A stretch of 64,000 nucleotides of DNA. Origin: Anniella stebbinsi. Taxonomy: Eukaryota > Chordata > Lepidosauria > Squamata > Anniellidae. The notes below the pieces were generated by a model that saw only the letters and a list, made by a program, of their open reading frames with translations, did not search any database and was not told the DNA's origin. The position numbers and the translations under genes are program-made. Position 1 is the stretch's first letter. The number at the start of each line of letters is the position of its first letter. Below, in pieces: positions 11,943 to 24,224 of this stretch. Location: contig JARDYH010000003.1 in NCBI GenBank assembly GCA_029215795.1, positions 178,758,382-178,822,381 of the forward strand. The letters run 5' to 3'.

Positions 11943-13098
11943 CACCTCAGGAAGTTCTTTTTTTTTTTTTTTGAAATAATTTTATTAATTTCAACATAAT
12001 AATAACATAAAATACATACATAATCCACGACAATCCCCCCCGTGCACCCCCACACCATGAGACCTTCTCTTAATCTTTTATTCTATCCAGAAATTTATCG
12101 ACTCTTTTGAAGGTGTTTGTCCCTTCCCCAATCTTAATACATATTCCAATAGGGGACTCCATATTTCCCCAAAATCATTTTTACCGGACATTCCCCTCTT
12201 TAATTTCATTTTACAAGTCAGCATATCATTCAAAGCCATATCCCATATTTCTTTATACCATTCTTCTATTGTATAGCTTCCTTGTCCTTTCCAATTTTTT
12301 GCAATCATTAGTCTAACAGGTGTCAGGAGGTTGTTTATCAATTCTCTCTTATTTTTGTCCTCTTCCCCTCTATCCCATATTGCTAGTAGAGCAAGCTTCG
12401 GGTTTAATTCCACTTTACTTCCAATTATTTCACTTATTTCTTTAAATACCCTTTTCCAAAATTTTTGTACATATTCACAGCTCCACCACATATGGTAATA
12501 AGTTCCAACCTCCTGGCATCCCCTCCAACAATTTTTAGATATTTTTTTATCTATCTGGTGAAATCTAACCGGTGTTAGATACCATCTCCACAATACCTTA
12601 TAAAAATTCTCCTTAATTCTGATCGATAACAATTTTAACATTCTTGCATTCCACAACCTCTCCCAGTTGTATTCCTTAATTTCTCCATTCACATCCTCTT
12701 CCCAAACCTTTTTTATTGCTTTAAGTGAATTTTGAAACTCCTCCTCTATCAATAATTTATATATCTCACTAGTCAACCCTTTCTTAATTTTCTTTTCTTC
12801 TTTCCTACCTTTTAACTCTATTAAATCTTCAAATCTTGTATTATTTCTACACTTGTTATTTTTCAGTTTCCATTCCTGAGTCCATTTCCCTAATTGTATA
12901 CATTTAAACCATGCTGATTTTTGACCTATCAGTAGCTCTTTAATTTGCTCATTATCCTTCAAATTTTCCATCCACTTCCTTAACTTAATTATTTCCTTAT
13001 CTTTCAATCTTGCTTCAATCTCCACTTTTAACACTCTTGGGAAATTCTCCACTACTACCACTGGGGCAAGTGGTGAATCTCTCACCTCAGGAAGTTCT
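11943..13098 (-). mobile_element. Young 5'-truncated L1 with target duplication
   Basis: CACCTCAGGAAGTTCT is present at both 11943-11958 and 13083-13098, a 16-bp target-site duplication. The poly(A) tail appears as a T run at 11959-11972, so the element runs on the minus strand. It holds about 1.1 kb of ORF2 3' end and a short 3' UTR. The exact target duplication and the long open frame both suggest a fairly recent insertion. Confidence 0.9.
12078..13082 (-). pseudogene. L1 ORF2p C-terminal segment (truncated)
   Basis: About 330 codons remain open to a natural stop and encode the C-terminal end of L1 ORF2, downstream of the reverse transcriptase core. Visible landmarks are LWRWYLTPVRFHQ and the cysteine-rich motif CWRGC...HMWWSC, which fits CX3CX7HX4C of L1 ORF2. 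That motif is needed for RNA binding and retrotransposition in the family. Endonuclease and RT domains are absent because the copy is 5'-truncated at 13082, so it encodes no enzyme. The open frame continues by chance into host DNA to 13208; those first roughly 42 codons are not part of L1. Confidence 0.9.
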
Positions 13099-14030
13099 AT
13101 GTGATGTGCCTTTCCCGTTCTAAATGTGAAACTAACTAAGTACTTGAAATTACAATCAATCATTTTATATTGTCTATGTGTGCGTGTGTATGTGTTTTTG
13201 CACAGCATTTATAATGCTGAATTGCACATTAGATTAGCTATTCTGGAATGTTTAACAGGGATGGTTTTCATTTTTCTGTTTATTGATTGAGTTGAAGCAA
13301 TGCTCTTAAATCATGTTTTTTTCAAACACATACATACACACAATCACACGATTGTGAATACAATGAAACACTCATCTGGCATCTATCCATGCTGGCAAGC
13401 TGTGTGATGTGTTCAGCAGTTTGGCTGATTTATATTGTTGCCAGTTGCCAAACTTTTTGTCATTTGGTTTAATATAGTGTTTGTGCCTTTAACATTTTTC
13501 CTCTCCTATAAAAAGATTTTTATTTTGCTCAGTAGAGCTATAATTCGAAGGTATAATTAGCATCTTGTTAATTGTCAATAATTAAACATGTCATTCAAAG
13601 AGCTCTTGCAAAGGGCATGCAATTCATTTAACAGAATTTCCTCAGGCTTGCATTATAAAGCCCCTAATGAACGGAGAAAGGAGCAGGGATGGATGTAATG
13701 ATATGAATTAAAGATAGAAACAAAGATAAACAATCTAAACATAATCTGTGAGGCCAATTCCTAAGAAGCAGACAGAAATGTAAGGCATGTTCAATGTTAT
13801 GGACCCTGTTTTAGTGCACACAAACCGCCCCCATCCTCATGAAGGACTGTTTTGGCCTTAAAAGATACTTTTATTTTAAGCTTATATTTGGCCTCTCTTG
13901 AGCATCTCAGTTTGTGACAACTGGGGTGGGTGTGACAACTGTGCAGGACAAGGAATAATGGGCTCAAGTTACAGGAAGCCAGATTCCGGCTGGACATCAG
14001 GAAAAACTTTCTGACTGTTAGAGTAGTATG
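13099..14030. other. Repeat-free stretch, possible conserved noncoding DNA
   Basis: No gene seen. From about 13400 to 13740 the sequence is free of recognised repeats and rich in TAATTA-type motifs (TATAATTAGCATCTTG, TTGTCAATAATTAAAC). That is the look of some vertebrate conserved noncoding elements, but the sequence alone cannot show conservation. Confidence 0.3.
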
Positions 14031-14598
14031 ACAATGGAACCAATTACCTAGGGGGAGGTTGTGGGCTCTCCCACACTAGAAGCCTGGTATTAAAATTCAA
14101 AGCCCTAAACAGCTTGGAGCCAGGCTATCTGAAAGAACACCTCCTCCCATATGTACCTGCCCAAACCCTAAAATCATCCTCCGGAGTCCTTCTCCGTGAG
14201 CCCCTGCCAAAGGAAGTGAGGCAGGTGGCTACCAGGAGGAGGGCCTTCTCTGCTGTGGCACCCTGGCTGTGGAATGAGCTCCCTAGAAAGGTTTGTCTGG
14301 CACCTACATTATACTTTTTTATACGCCAGGTAAACCCCTTTTTATTTTCTCAGTATTTTAGCAGTTTATCAACTTAATTTTTAACTTTGCTGTTTTAAAT
14401 TTGTATTTTAAATCTGTATTAATTTCTGCATTGCTGCTTGGTTTTATCCTGGTTGTGCTTTTAGATTGCATTTTATACTATGTTTTATACTGTTGTTTGT
14501 TTTATATTTTGAATGGTCTTCATGGTTTTAATTTTTGTAAACTGCCCAGAGAGCTTTGGCTATTGCGCAGTATAGAAATGCAATAAATAAATGAATAA
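14031..14598 (+). mobile_element. L2-clade LINE 3' end
   Basis: A frame at 14114-14377 reads LEPGYLKEHLLPYV, then RRRAFSAVAPWLWNELP, the C-terminal end of an L2-type reverse transcriptase. After it come an AT-rich 3' UTR and the tail block GTAAACTGCCCAGAGAGCTT ... GCGCAGTATAGAAATGCAAT, ending in AAT(A) repeats. It is 5'-truncated. This is a different L2 subfamily from the copies at 2 kb and 57.7 kb, which have a GAGGCGGG tail. Confidence 0.75.
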
Positions 14599-14615
14599 AT
14601 AAATGTCATCTGAAT

Positions 14616-15271
14616 TAGGGATATGAGAATCAAGAGTGTCAGCCCGCCTCATTCCTGAATTTCCGAATGAGAGCTTCTGTTGTTGTTTGATCTGGAGAAG
14701 TGCACATTTTTAAAAAAGCATACACCCCTGCAATGTCCCCCACTGACTGAAATGTGAAAATTCACATACAGTATTCAAAAGTGCATTTTAAAAACGCACA
14801 TTTTTCCTATTGATCATAGGGGTGTACAGAGCGAAGCTCCAATGAGATGCTTCTCTGCTCTGATTTCTGGATCGGCTCTGTCTGCACCATCAGATTACCC
14901 ATCGGAGAACTGTTCTGTTTTCGGATAACAGCTTCATTCTACCCTATGGGAATTAACCAAAATGCTTACAGCTCCCTCATTTTTAAAGATAAAGAGATGA
15001 AACTTGGCACTGTGAGAACTCCTAAGTATGGCTTCAGCCATGCCAAGTTTGAAGCAGATCCCTTCATCCACTGAGGTTTTTAGGATTTTTTTAAAAAAAT
15101 CCCTCAAACCATCCCCCCACACACACCTCTAATTCTGCGTTAATTCACCCCTGCACAGTTATGGTGTGTACGGGGAATGGTTTGCGGGGTGGGGGGATTA
15201 AAACTGACAGAACTTATAATGAGACATGCTTGCCTGTTTATCAAGCAGAAATGAAATTCTCACAATCCCTA
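14616..15271. mobile_element. Possible terminal-inverted-repeat element
   Basis: The left end TAGGGATATGAGAAT and the reverse of the right end TAGGGATTGTGAGAATTTC pair well. The length (656 bp) is close to the hAT MITE at 45646-46332. The flanking 8-mers (ATCTGAAT and ACTACAAC) do not match, so the ends are unconfirmed. A second TAGGGGTGTACA motif lies inside at about 14817, so elements may be nested. Confidence 0.45.
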
Positions 15272-16143
15272 ACTACAACAACACTTAGCTGAATGCAAGA
15301 GAAATAGAATGAACACAACACTAGGCACAAGAATCACTGCATGAAGGATTGATCGAAGAGTAACTTTAGGCTAGTTGTCTGGTTCTTCATGGCACTCATT
15401 ATTAGGGTTATTAACAAAATTACTTCCAACACTCACTGGTCCTCTGCAATGACAGACGAGTCTCTCGCCTTTGCAACATTTAGCCCATCTGCTAATTATC
15501 TGGGAATACACACATCAGACCAAAGTCAAGTTGCTTATTTTACTTAGCAAGAACATATGAAAATTAATCCATGGAAATCACTGAGCCATTCAACGATTCA
15601 AAGCCAGATATCAAATTTTGGATGCCTATTCTATTCCAGAATGCTAATAAGGCTAAGGACTTGCTTTCCTAGTTCCCTCCAGTTTCAAAAGAGCTGTCTG
15701 TCACATGACATTTCTTTCTTTCTTCATTCTAAATTCAGTCAATGTTATTAATCATCCATGGAGAGAAAATGTACAGATGATACAAAACAATACATATATA
15801 ATGGTAATACACTCTTACCTTTTGTTTTAAATAGCTGGTCATGTAACTAATACCTCTAAATCTAAATAGTCCTCTAATCCTGCTACTGATGGATTAAATC
15901 AGATTAAATCCACAAACAGTCAGAGAAATATCAACAAAGAAACAATGTAATATCAATATAATGGGCACCTTTAATTATAAGTGAGTGTACTTCTGGGATG
16001 GTATTAGTTAGGTGGGAAACTCCTATGCTATTAGCACCTTTCCACAGTTTGCAGTGTTCCCAAACAACACTGACGAGGTCCTGCTCGTCATTCCAAGATG
16101 AACGGAATGTTACCATGAAAAACCTTGATGGACAGCTTTCTCT
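15272..16143. other. Unassigned DNA
   Basis: No exon, RNA gene or recognised repeat; AT-rich throughout. Confidence 0.4.
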
Positions 16144-16388
16144 GGCCTCATCTACACCAAGCAGGATGTTTCACTATGAAAGTGGTATGAAAGCGGTATA
16201 TAAAAGGCAGGAGCCACACCAAGAAGGATAGAGCAGTACGAAAGTGGTATATGGTATGTGTCTGTGGGCCCCAACAATTGTCAGTGCACTTCAATACTGC
16301 TATAAAGCTGTAGTGTGGCTTCTGTCTTTTATATACTGCTTCCATACCACTTTCATAGTGCAATATCCTGCTTGGTGTAGATTAGGCC
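16144..16388. mobile_element. Foldback MITE family C, copy 1
   Basis: It begins GGCCTCATCTACACCAAGC and ends GCTTGGTGTAGATTAGGCC. Inside, CACTATGAAAGTGGTATG is answered by ATACCACTTTCATAGTG, so most of the element can fold. A second inverted segment is nested in the middle. No coding capacity. Confidence 0.75.
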
Positions 16389-16655
16389 TCTGTAGCGGCA
16401 CCCACCCTCTGGAAAACCCTCCATCATGTGGTCCAGGAGCTGGAAAATGTAACATCCTTCAAATACCTCCTGAAAACATATATTTTTAGACAAGCTTTCC
16501 CTGGACTATAACTTATTTTGGTTTTATGTGATATTTTTACATTTTAAAAGTTTAAATCTTGTATTTTTGTATATTATTGTTTTAATTGTAAACTGCCCAG
16601 AAAGCCTTGGCTGTTGGGCAGTAAAAAAAAAAAAGTAATAATAATAAAAACATAA
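16389..16655 (+). mobile_element. L2-clade LINE 3' end
   Basis: A degraded frame with a WKTLHHVVQELENVTSF-like run and a YLLKTYIFRQAFPGL-like run matches the L2 RT C-terminus. It ends in GTAAACTGCCCAGAAAGCCT plus an A-rich tail and TAATAATAATAA. Same 3' subfamily as 14031-14598. Confidence 0.7.
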
Positions 16656-18528
16656 ACACGAGGGGTATCACCACAGAAAAGCTGCTCCCATGGAGTTTGG
16701 TGAGCCAATGAAGAGATCCTTAAATTATACTCAGAACAAAAAGCAGTTATGCTGGTAAACACTAAGATTTACCAGTAAATGATAGAAATAAGGACAACAT
16801 TCACTCATTTACTTTGGACGAAAAAGATTTTTTTACTCTACTACCCATGGGGAGTCTTCTGTGCACAGGCACTGTGGCCTTCTGTGGGGAAAGATTATGC
16901 CCTTGGTGTTTCTTGAGCTGTTTGTGTCAACAAAGCTTATGCCATGATAAATATCCTTTATTGGTAAAGGGTGTAAATGAGGATGAATTGTGGCCGTTTA
17001 CTAAAGGCGTATGATAGGCCTTGAGGTAACTGGTATGTGTGAAATATCCATTACAGTCCTCTTTCAAGACCACAATTATTAGTGTAACAATAACTTCTTT
17101 AATTACTGGGAAGCAGTATTGGGGTGAACAACTCAGCCTCCTTCCTCAAGCCACACTTCTATCAGATATTTTTATTGCAGTTTTTGTTTGGAGTTGGTGA
17201 GGCTCCTCCACAATAAACACTTCAAAATAATTGCCTTTTTTTGAGATTCTGTGAAACACTCGAACTGGTTTTAAGAAAAGAAAAGAAAGTATTTATGCAA
17301 GGAAAAGTGATACTTGTAAAATTCATTTTATTGATTGATTGTGCCATGCAAACCTTTTAGAAAATAAAAAATATAGTTATTAAGATCTCATATGGGGGGG
17401 GGGGGGTTTTCTTGAGTTTCATAGCATAAAAATTGAATCATAGCATCAGTCTGTGCCATGCCAGCCTAGGGGAATGGGCAAAAGGGGGGCAGATGCCCAG
17501 CTGCTGGTAACGGGGCTGCTGGTAACAGGGCTGCTGGTAACTCGGGGCCACCTGGAGATGTACCCATGATGTTGCTGGGCAAGTTCTTGCTAGGAGAGGG
17601 CTGGCAATAGTGAAAATGACACCCCAAAGATGTCTGCTGCTTGGTGATGCCCTGAACATCACAGGAATGTCCCCGGGTCAGTGATCTTCACCACATCCCT
17701 CCTGGGTGGCCTTAGAGGTGCATGACCAAGTGTACTATGACCATGGGCTTGTAGTGGTGACATCATGGCCCAAGACAGCTCCAGAACAGAACAGGCCTGA
17801 CAGCGGCTGCAGGAGGAGGATTACGATAGCTCTGCGGCCCAGAGGCCATTGTGGTGATGGGCTGCAGCCTGCATCTACCTGTCCTTTTGAGGATCTCCAA
17901 GGCCATCGCCTCTGATGTCTGAGAAACAACAGCCAGGAAGACATGGCCCAGCTGCACTGCCAGTGAAAGGTGGAAAAAAATGGCCCGGGGTGCCCAGCCA
18001 TGAATTGCCTACCTCCTAGGACACCATGCTCCAGGTCTGGAAGTGGCAAGGAGGCCCTAATTCCATGACAGGCATGGCAGGGTAGGTCAACTGGGGTGGA
18101 CCCCACAGGTGTTCCGTGGCCAGTTGGCTGCTCACAGCCTTCGCCCCACAGCTTCCATGATTGCTGTAACTGTGCAGCTCATTGCCTCTGCTGCCTGACA
18201 TGGCCCATCACCTCCCCTTCTCCCTCCTCAGTGCCCACCCATTCTCCATCATCACCTTCTGAGCTGAGGAGGGCTGAAAGGAGAGGAGGAGGAGGAGGAG
18301 AAGGAGGAACAGCTGCTGCCAGCAGCCTTACAACGGCAGCTGCGCAAATGTCACTAACAGTAGCAATACCTCCCTGGATAATGTGAGTGGGCCAACAAAA
18401 CCTGGGCACCATTCCCAAGGCAAGGTGAGAGAATACAGTTTGCCTTCAAGCTCATTAATATATTTTATAGTAAGGCACAAAGAACCTGTGCAACTTTGTT
18501 TATAAATTTTCATTATATAAGCTTGCAT

Positions 18529-18569
<41 letters not shown>

Positions 18570-19905
18570 TCTCCTCTGTATTGGCTCACCTACTTTAAGG
18601 ACAACCTTCTATCAGGGTTCCTTTAGACTGATAGCCTTATGCATAACCAATCAGAAGGCATTCTGCATCTATTCAATCCCTCCCCCCGCCACAGGTCAAT
18701 AGATTTTCTGCCTTAAGAAAAAAAAGACAGAAGAAATAGTGGGAACATGGGAGGATCATAAGTAGAAGACAACTTCATCAGGAACCATGTGAATGAGGTA
18801 AGGCAGTGATGCAATAACAGCCTTGTCTGAAAACATTCTCAGTTTTGTGAAGCATGTCTACACTACAGATTTTGGACCAAACTACATACTACACAAAAAG
18901 ACATGTAATTATATCCCCAAATCCCTTAAAACAAAACAAAAACAAGACAAAAGTTGTCAGTGACATATTGCAAGTGTTTGCATATAGAGTATAGTTTCAT
19001 CTCTCCAGGGAACCCTGGAAATTGTAGTTCTGTGAGGAGGGGGTGAAACTAGAGGTTTAAAGGTGAAAATTATCAGCATCCACACCAAACTATCATTCCC
19101 AGTATTCTTAGATGAGGAGCCATGGTTGTCTAAGTGGTACAAAATCAATATACCTCTGCAGAGGAGTTATGCCCACAAAAAATGGCTTCTCAGGTATACC
19201 TCCACTCCGGCCATCGTTGCTACATGGAATATGGCTTCCTTGATTAAAACTCTCTAAGGTGACTGAAGTGCTGGGTTCAAAGCATTGGTCATTCATGAAT
19301 CTCACTGGGGTGACCCTGAGCAAGCCACTCTGCAACATAGGATTACTGAGAGGATAAAATGGGATACAAAAGTAATGAATAAACTGAATTTTTACCTTGA
19401 GTTTGCATTAATACTTATGCTTAAGCAGGGGCTGTGATGGTTTCAGGAACCTCAATCTCACTTCACTTAATGCTGCCTTGAATTTTTTTTATAAAGGAAT
19501 ATTAGAAGAAAGCAAAGTAAAAACAGTACCTTCAAATTCAGATTATTTTTCACCCTGATGTGATAAAAATTTGTTTTTATTTATATGTTTGCTTATTTTG
19601 GTTTCTAGTTCATGTCCAACCTCAGGGCTTTAGTAAAATATAAAAACATCTTTTAAAAGAGTTAAAATAATAACAATGGAATAGATAATGTGCTAGAATA
19701 TCCATAAATATCCTTTCTGGCCTCACTCCAACCACCAAAGCCAACCCCCACAAAAATATATATACTCAAAAGTGAGTTTGGGTGGGTTTCCAGTGAATTG
19801 AAGTGTAAAGCTGTCCAGCAGCCATTTGGAACACTTTGGGGCTTTTGTTATGAGAACATTACAGTTTTCTACTACCCCATAATGGTGGCAGTCCACATAA
19901 CTGCC
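16656..19905. other. Unassigned DNA with a GC-richer block
   Basis: No supported gene. From about 17450 to 18420 the DNA is GC-richer and open by chance on both strands (for example 17735-18106 minus, 18096-18386 plus), with no domain I recognise. Short tandem copies of GGGGCTGCTGGTAAC occur near 17510-17545. Confidence 0.4.
18531..18569. repeat. (GACA)n microsatellite
   Basis: Tandem GACA units preceded by GATA units. Confidence 0.95.
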
Positions 19906-19911
19906 TCTAAA

Positions 19912-20035
19912 TCAGCCTTCCTCAATCTGGTGTCCCCCACAGATGCACTACAATTCCCAGCATTCCAGACCACTGGCCATGTTGACTAGGCTGATGGGAA
20001 TTGAAGTCCAAATATCTGAAGGGCATCAGAAGATT
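19912..20035. repeat. Palindromic repeat P, diverged copy
   Basis: TCAATCTGGTGTCCCCCACA, CACTACAATTCCCAGCATTC and the reversed arm GATGGGAATTGAAGTCCAAA follow the order of repeat P. More diverged than the copies at 9.8 and 33.6 kb. Confidence 0.6.
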
Positions 20036-20161
20036 GTGCCAAATGTCACAATGGGCCAGCATGGAAGACTCTCCAAAAGTATGCTACTTTGTCTTGAATG
20101 TGTGACCTCAACATAGTTACCCGAGTGATTTACACTACTGATATCCCACATTCAAATTTGA

Positions 20162-20304
20162 GGCTAGACCTACACTACAGCTTTATAGCAGTATTGAAGT
20201 GCACTGATAATTGTTGGGGCAAAATCCACATTCCATATACCGCTTTTATTTCCTGCTTTTTATTCCACTTTCGTAATGATTTGACGCAAGGTGTAGATCT
20301 GGCC
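20162..20304. mobile_element. Foldback MITE family C, copy 2
   Basis: Left end GGCTAGACCTACACTACAGC and right end AGGTGTAGATCTGGCC are inverted relatives. The interior (GCAGTATTGAAGTGCACTG, ATACCGCTTTTATTTCCTGC) matches the copy at 16144. Confidence 0.7.
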
Positions 20305-22939
20305 TTGAAATGAGGATCTAATCTCCGGCAAAGTCTGTGAGCTTTAAATGTGTTCTGGAGCTCATGAATCTGAGATCTTCCTAACCTTGCTTCGTATATT
20401 ACAGGCCTTTCCCCATTTCTCATAGCTTGGAATTTAACTTCCATGCATATGGTACAGACTATGATAGGACATAAAGGAGATGTTACCTCATTACAGTATT
20501 GCACAGTTAATCTTGCACTGAGCGAAATGCTGATGGAAACGAACCTTGTTCTGGCCAACAGACATTGTTGCTGCCTGTTTCAAATGTTTTGGGGGACCAT
20601 TAACTGCTTGCATTGCTAGTGCCAAATCCTCACCATCCTGTGCTCAAGAGTATAGATTTTAGCACCAAGGAAAATCTGGCACTGAGGCATCAAAACATAC
20701 CTTTGGCTTTGCCTGCATAAATGAGTTCACCCACCAGATCATGGAAACTGTTTGGGCCACTTCTCTTGCCTATTCCTGTTAGCTCCTTCATAGTTCACTG
20801 CAGTGATTTCCCAGATTAACAGCCACAAGGCTAACTGTAAGCAACAACTGCCATTTTGAGTTCTTCTTTTCTCTTTCTTTGTCTTTATTACTGGAATCAA
20901 ATTGAAATGGGATTTTCCTCTGCCTCCCTTCTGTCATGATATGCTGTTCTTTCACACTTCCCACCTCAGGGCTCATTTGTCACCCTCAACAGCTTGTTTG
21001 TTTGCTTCAATAATAAATGTTTCTTTGACATCTCTTGGGGCTCAATATTTGAGTTTTCTGGGCACACCATAATAGTGCCAGCCATTGAGAAGAGCTAGAC
21101 ACTGAACGTTCCTCACATGAAAGACAAGGGCTGTAGACACAAATGATGGTGCACACTTTCTATGGAAACAAACTGTTAGCCAAGGATCTGGACCCTCTGG
21201 CCTATGACATTTCCATTTCCAGTCTGCAGAGCCTCCTTGGCTTCCTCTAGGGGGCAGGGCTTGACCTCCAAGTCCCACCCTTTGACAGAATCCCCACTGT
21301 TTTCTCTTATCTGAGATTTGATGCAACAGTGAGGACTCCCCTGAGTGCCACTCTAGCCCAATTTGGAAGGGGGAGCAGCATGCAGGGAAATCCCCGCTGT
21401 TATCGCCCATTTCAGCTCAGAAATAACAGTGGTGATGTGGGCAGTGGGGGACTTGGCCGGTGATGGCCACTCTTTTCAGCACCAGCAGAATGGCTTTGCA
21501 CAGCACACACCACCCCCATGGGGATGATGCATGCCCCATGAAGCCAGGGATTCAGCCAGCAGAGGGGGGGTGACCTGTGGACAGCCTAGTGGGGATGCAA
21601 TTCAACTCCCCACCCATTCTGGTTTGGCACCCTTGCTGTAAATGAATAATACACCCGGAGGCTATAAGTAGACTCTCCCCACTGCCATACTATTGGCCCA
21701 TCTAGCCCAATACTCTGACTGGCCAATCTGTCCAGAGACTCAGGACAGGATCTCCCATTCCTTGGGATCTTTTTAAAACTTTGGTGCAAGTTAATGGGAT
21801 CTGAACCAAGGATCATTTGCATGAGGAATGTGCATTCTATCACCTATTTCTGATCCTTCCTGTATTTTAAGAAACCGTTTCTGTTTCGAGTGTGACAGGT
21901 ATTTGGAGCTTAAGCTATACCAAGAGTAAGCTTCATCAAATTCAGTGGGACATACTGCTGAGTGGGCATGCAAAGGGTTGCAATGTGAGTCTTTTAACAT
22001 TGCTGCTTAATATTGCTGCTTATACAACTGATAGAGGATTAAATGATAGGGCTTGTGGTTTTAATATGAGTCGTACTCCTAGTTGCTTCTGTCTTGTGTG
22101 CATTTGCGATAGACAGATGTTTTATGGCTAAACATCACTGTATGCCTGTTTATGGAAAGTGAAACAGAAATCTTTAAAATAAAAACAATAAATGTGCTGG
22201 CCCTTGGCCTCACCTCACAATAAATACAGAGCAGGGCTCAATCAAGTAATATACAGCCAGGCCTCAGAGCACTAGGGCAGCTTGGGAATGATGCAAATGA
22301 CCACCAAGATGTTTTGTTGCCTGAGCTGAAGAACCAGATGGCTGCACTTCCACTTACTTCCATCTTCCAGAACTGGCATTCGGTAGGGCTGGACACATGC
22401 TCAGTCTCTTCCTCTGATGCTGATGGGGAGGTACAGTTCTCAGGGGCCACATCCAGGCATTGCTGGAGGACCTGCTGTAGCTTCTCCACAGATGCTGGAG
22501 GTGTCTGGGGTATCATTATTATCAGGGTGACCCACAGAGTTTTAGACTCCACAGTATCTGAAGAATCATTATGGCCTGTTCCTGGGTCAGGCATGACACC
22601 CCTTTCACCTGCCCCCACCACCCTCCATGCATTGGCAGGTAAGGTCTGCAGCAGAAAGCATACCGTACTTGGGTGGGCTCCCTGCACAATGTAGAACCCT
22701 GATCATGCAGGTTTCTAGATCTCATGGGAAGCCTACATGAGTATAACAGCCTCCCTGCTAGACACCTTTATCTCCAGCATGTGAAGGGCAATGGGCTGGG
22801 CAGGATGGATGCACTGGATGGAGGAGGGCCAGTGAGGACATCCATGCTGTCCCCTCATCTTGTGACTTGTGAGTGGCTTAAAAGGACTTTATTTAGGTGT
22901 ACATGTAAAATGCCTAAGGGAAATCACCGAAAACTTGAG
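20305..22939. other. Unassigned DNA
   Basis: No supported gene. The stretch 22238-22694 is open on both strands at once (149 codons minus, 126 plus), and neither translation shows a domain I know. It could be a fragment of an unrecognised element. Confidence 0.4.
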
Positions 22940-23118
22940 AATCACCAAAAAGGAAAAAAGAAAAAAAGAGGATATGCATCACCAAAAGAGAGGCCAAAAG
23001 AGGAACCTATTTGCATAAAATATGCATAGGCTGATCTATATTTATACATGCAAATGTATAAATAATGATTCTATTTTAAATAGAAATACAGTACATCCCA
23101 CTATAGTGTGGCCAATTG
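22940..23118. repeat. Dispersed repeat D, left half of a split copy
   Basis: Matches the first half of 9291-9640 (ATTTGCATAAAATATGCATA, AAATAGAAATACAGTACA, ATAGTGTGG). Its continuation is found after the insertion, from 23742. Confidence 0.6.
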
Positions 23119-23741
23119 TGACCAGGGGCTTGTCTTGATGAGGGGGAAGCCCTGAGGTGGATCCACAGTGGTGGTAGGTCATTTATATATGATGCAGCAG
23201 CCATTGCAGAGTCATCTCAGGGCTTTCCCTGCAGCTCTAGGTTAAAAAAGTTAGGGACTTACCCCAACTTTTTCCACTTGCAGCGAGGCGATGGCAGCAT
23301 CTGCCATCTCTTGCCTTGCTCCGAAGCTGCGTCGGAGATGTGCCTCAGCAGATGTCGGCTCCTGATTGGTCGCATCAGCTGGACAGGGATAGGGGGCAGG
23401 CCAGCAAGCCAAATGGCTGCTGGAACGTCTCTGCACTTTTCTGGTATGGGCAGAAGGACACTCACGCTGGAGAAGTGCGTAAAGGTTTTTTTTTTAAAAA
23501 AAAGATAAAAGATTAAAAAATATATATGTGGGACACTCTGCAGCGCCCATGCAGTGATGTGCCGTTGCGTATCACTGCGTGGGAGCACCAGCATGGGTGC
23601 AGCAGTACACTGGTGTGGCAGCGGGTCCTTTAGAGGCAAACCCTGTGCTCTCTCCTTGCTATGGAGACAAACGGCAGGAGTGCAAGTACAGGATAGTGGG
23701 GGCTTGAGGCACCAATGCGACCTTGTATAAACAACCCCCAG
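23119..23741. mobile_element. Element inserted into repeat D
   Basis: It begins GGGGCTTGTCTTGATGAGG and ends CCTTGTATAAACAACCCCC, imperfect inverted ends (GGGGCTTGT against GGGGGTTGT). Comparison with the uninterrupted copy at 9291-9640 places the junctions. No coding capacity; the open frames inside are short and on several strands. Probably a MITE of unknown superfamily. Confidence 0.6.
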
Positions 23742-23925
23742 GTGTCCCTTATGCCTTGCTCTGTCTACTGCTCAGGTGCTGTTGATGGGCAACTTCAAGG
23801 CCCAGCTCTCTCCCTTCTGATGGTTCTTTATCTTTAAACTGGACAAAGAGGGCACCTTCAAAATAGCAGACTGTCTTCTGGCAGCCTTCCAAACAGGACT
23901 CTCCTCTGTAAAAGAGGACACATGG
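23742..23925. repeat. Dispersed repeat D, right half of a split copy
   Basis: Continues the match to 9291-9640 with CAGGTGCTGTTGATGGGCAA, TTTAAACTGGACAAAGAGG and CTCTCCTCTGTAAAAGAGG. Confidence 0.6.
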
Positions 23926-24100
23926 TGCCCATAAAAATGCTTCATGGGTACACTTTTGAGTCACCACTAAGAAAGCTGTCATACCAATGGGGAAAGCTTT
24001 GCTGTACCCACCATTACACACAGCTCCACTGTGGACAGATGGGGGGCTGGGACTTACAGGGGCATGAAACCTGCAATGTGTACGGACCACAGCAGACATT

Positions 24101-24224
24101 AGGCAACCTGGTGCCTTCCAAATGCTTTGCACAACAGCTCCCATAATTCCTGACAATTGACCATGCTGTCTGGGGCTGATGGGAGGCATAGTTGAAATAT
24201 CTGGAGGCCACCAGGCTTCCTAGC
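24101..24224. repeat. Palindromic repeat P copy
   Basis: AACCTGGTGCCTTCCAAATG at the left is answered by ATCTGGAGGCCACCAGGCTT at the right. Confidence 0.7.

Noticed and set aside
17438..18528. Cluster of open frames of 60-120 codons on both strands
   Set aside because: They are explained by GC-rich sequence with few stops; no domain, splice structure or codon pattern supports a gene.
21042..21410. 122-codon minus-strand frame
   Set aside because: No domain recognised and no sign of splicing or a promoter; a possible unknown repeat.
23259..23639. 126-codon minus-strand frame
   Set aside because: Lies wholly inside the 23119-23741 insertion, which is noncoding by its structure.
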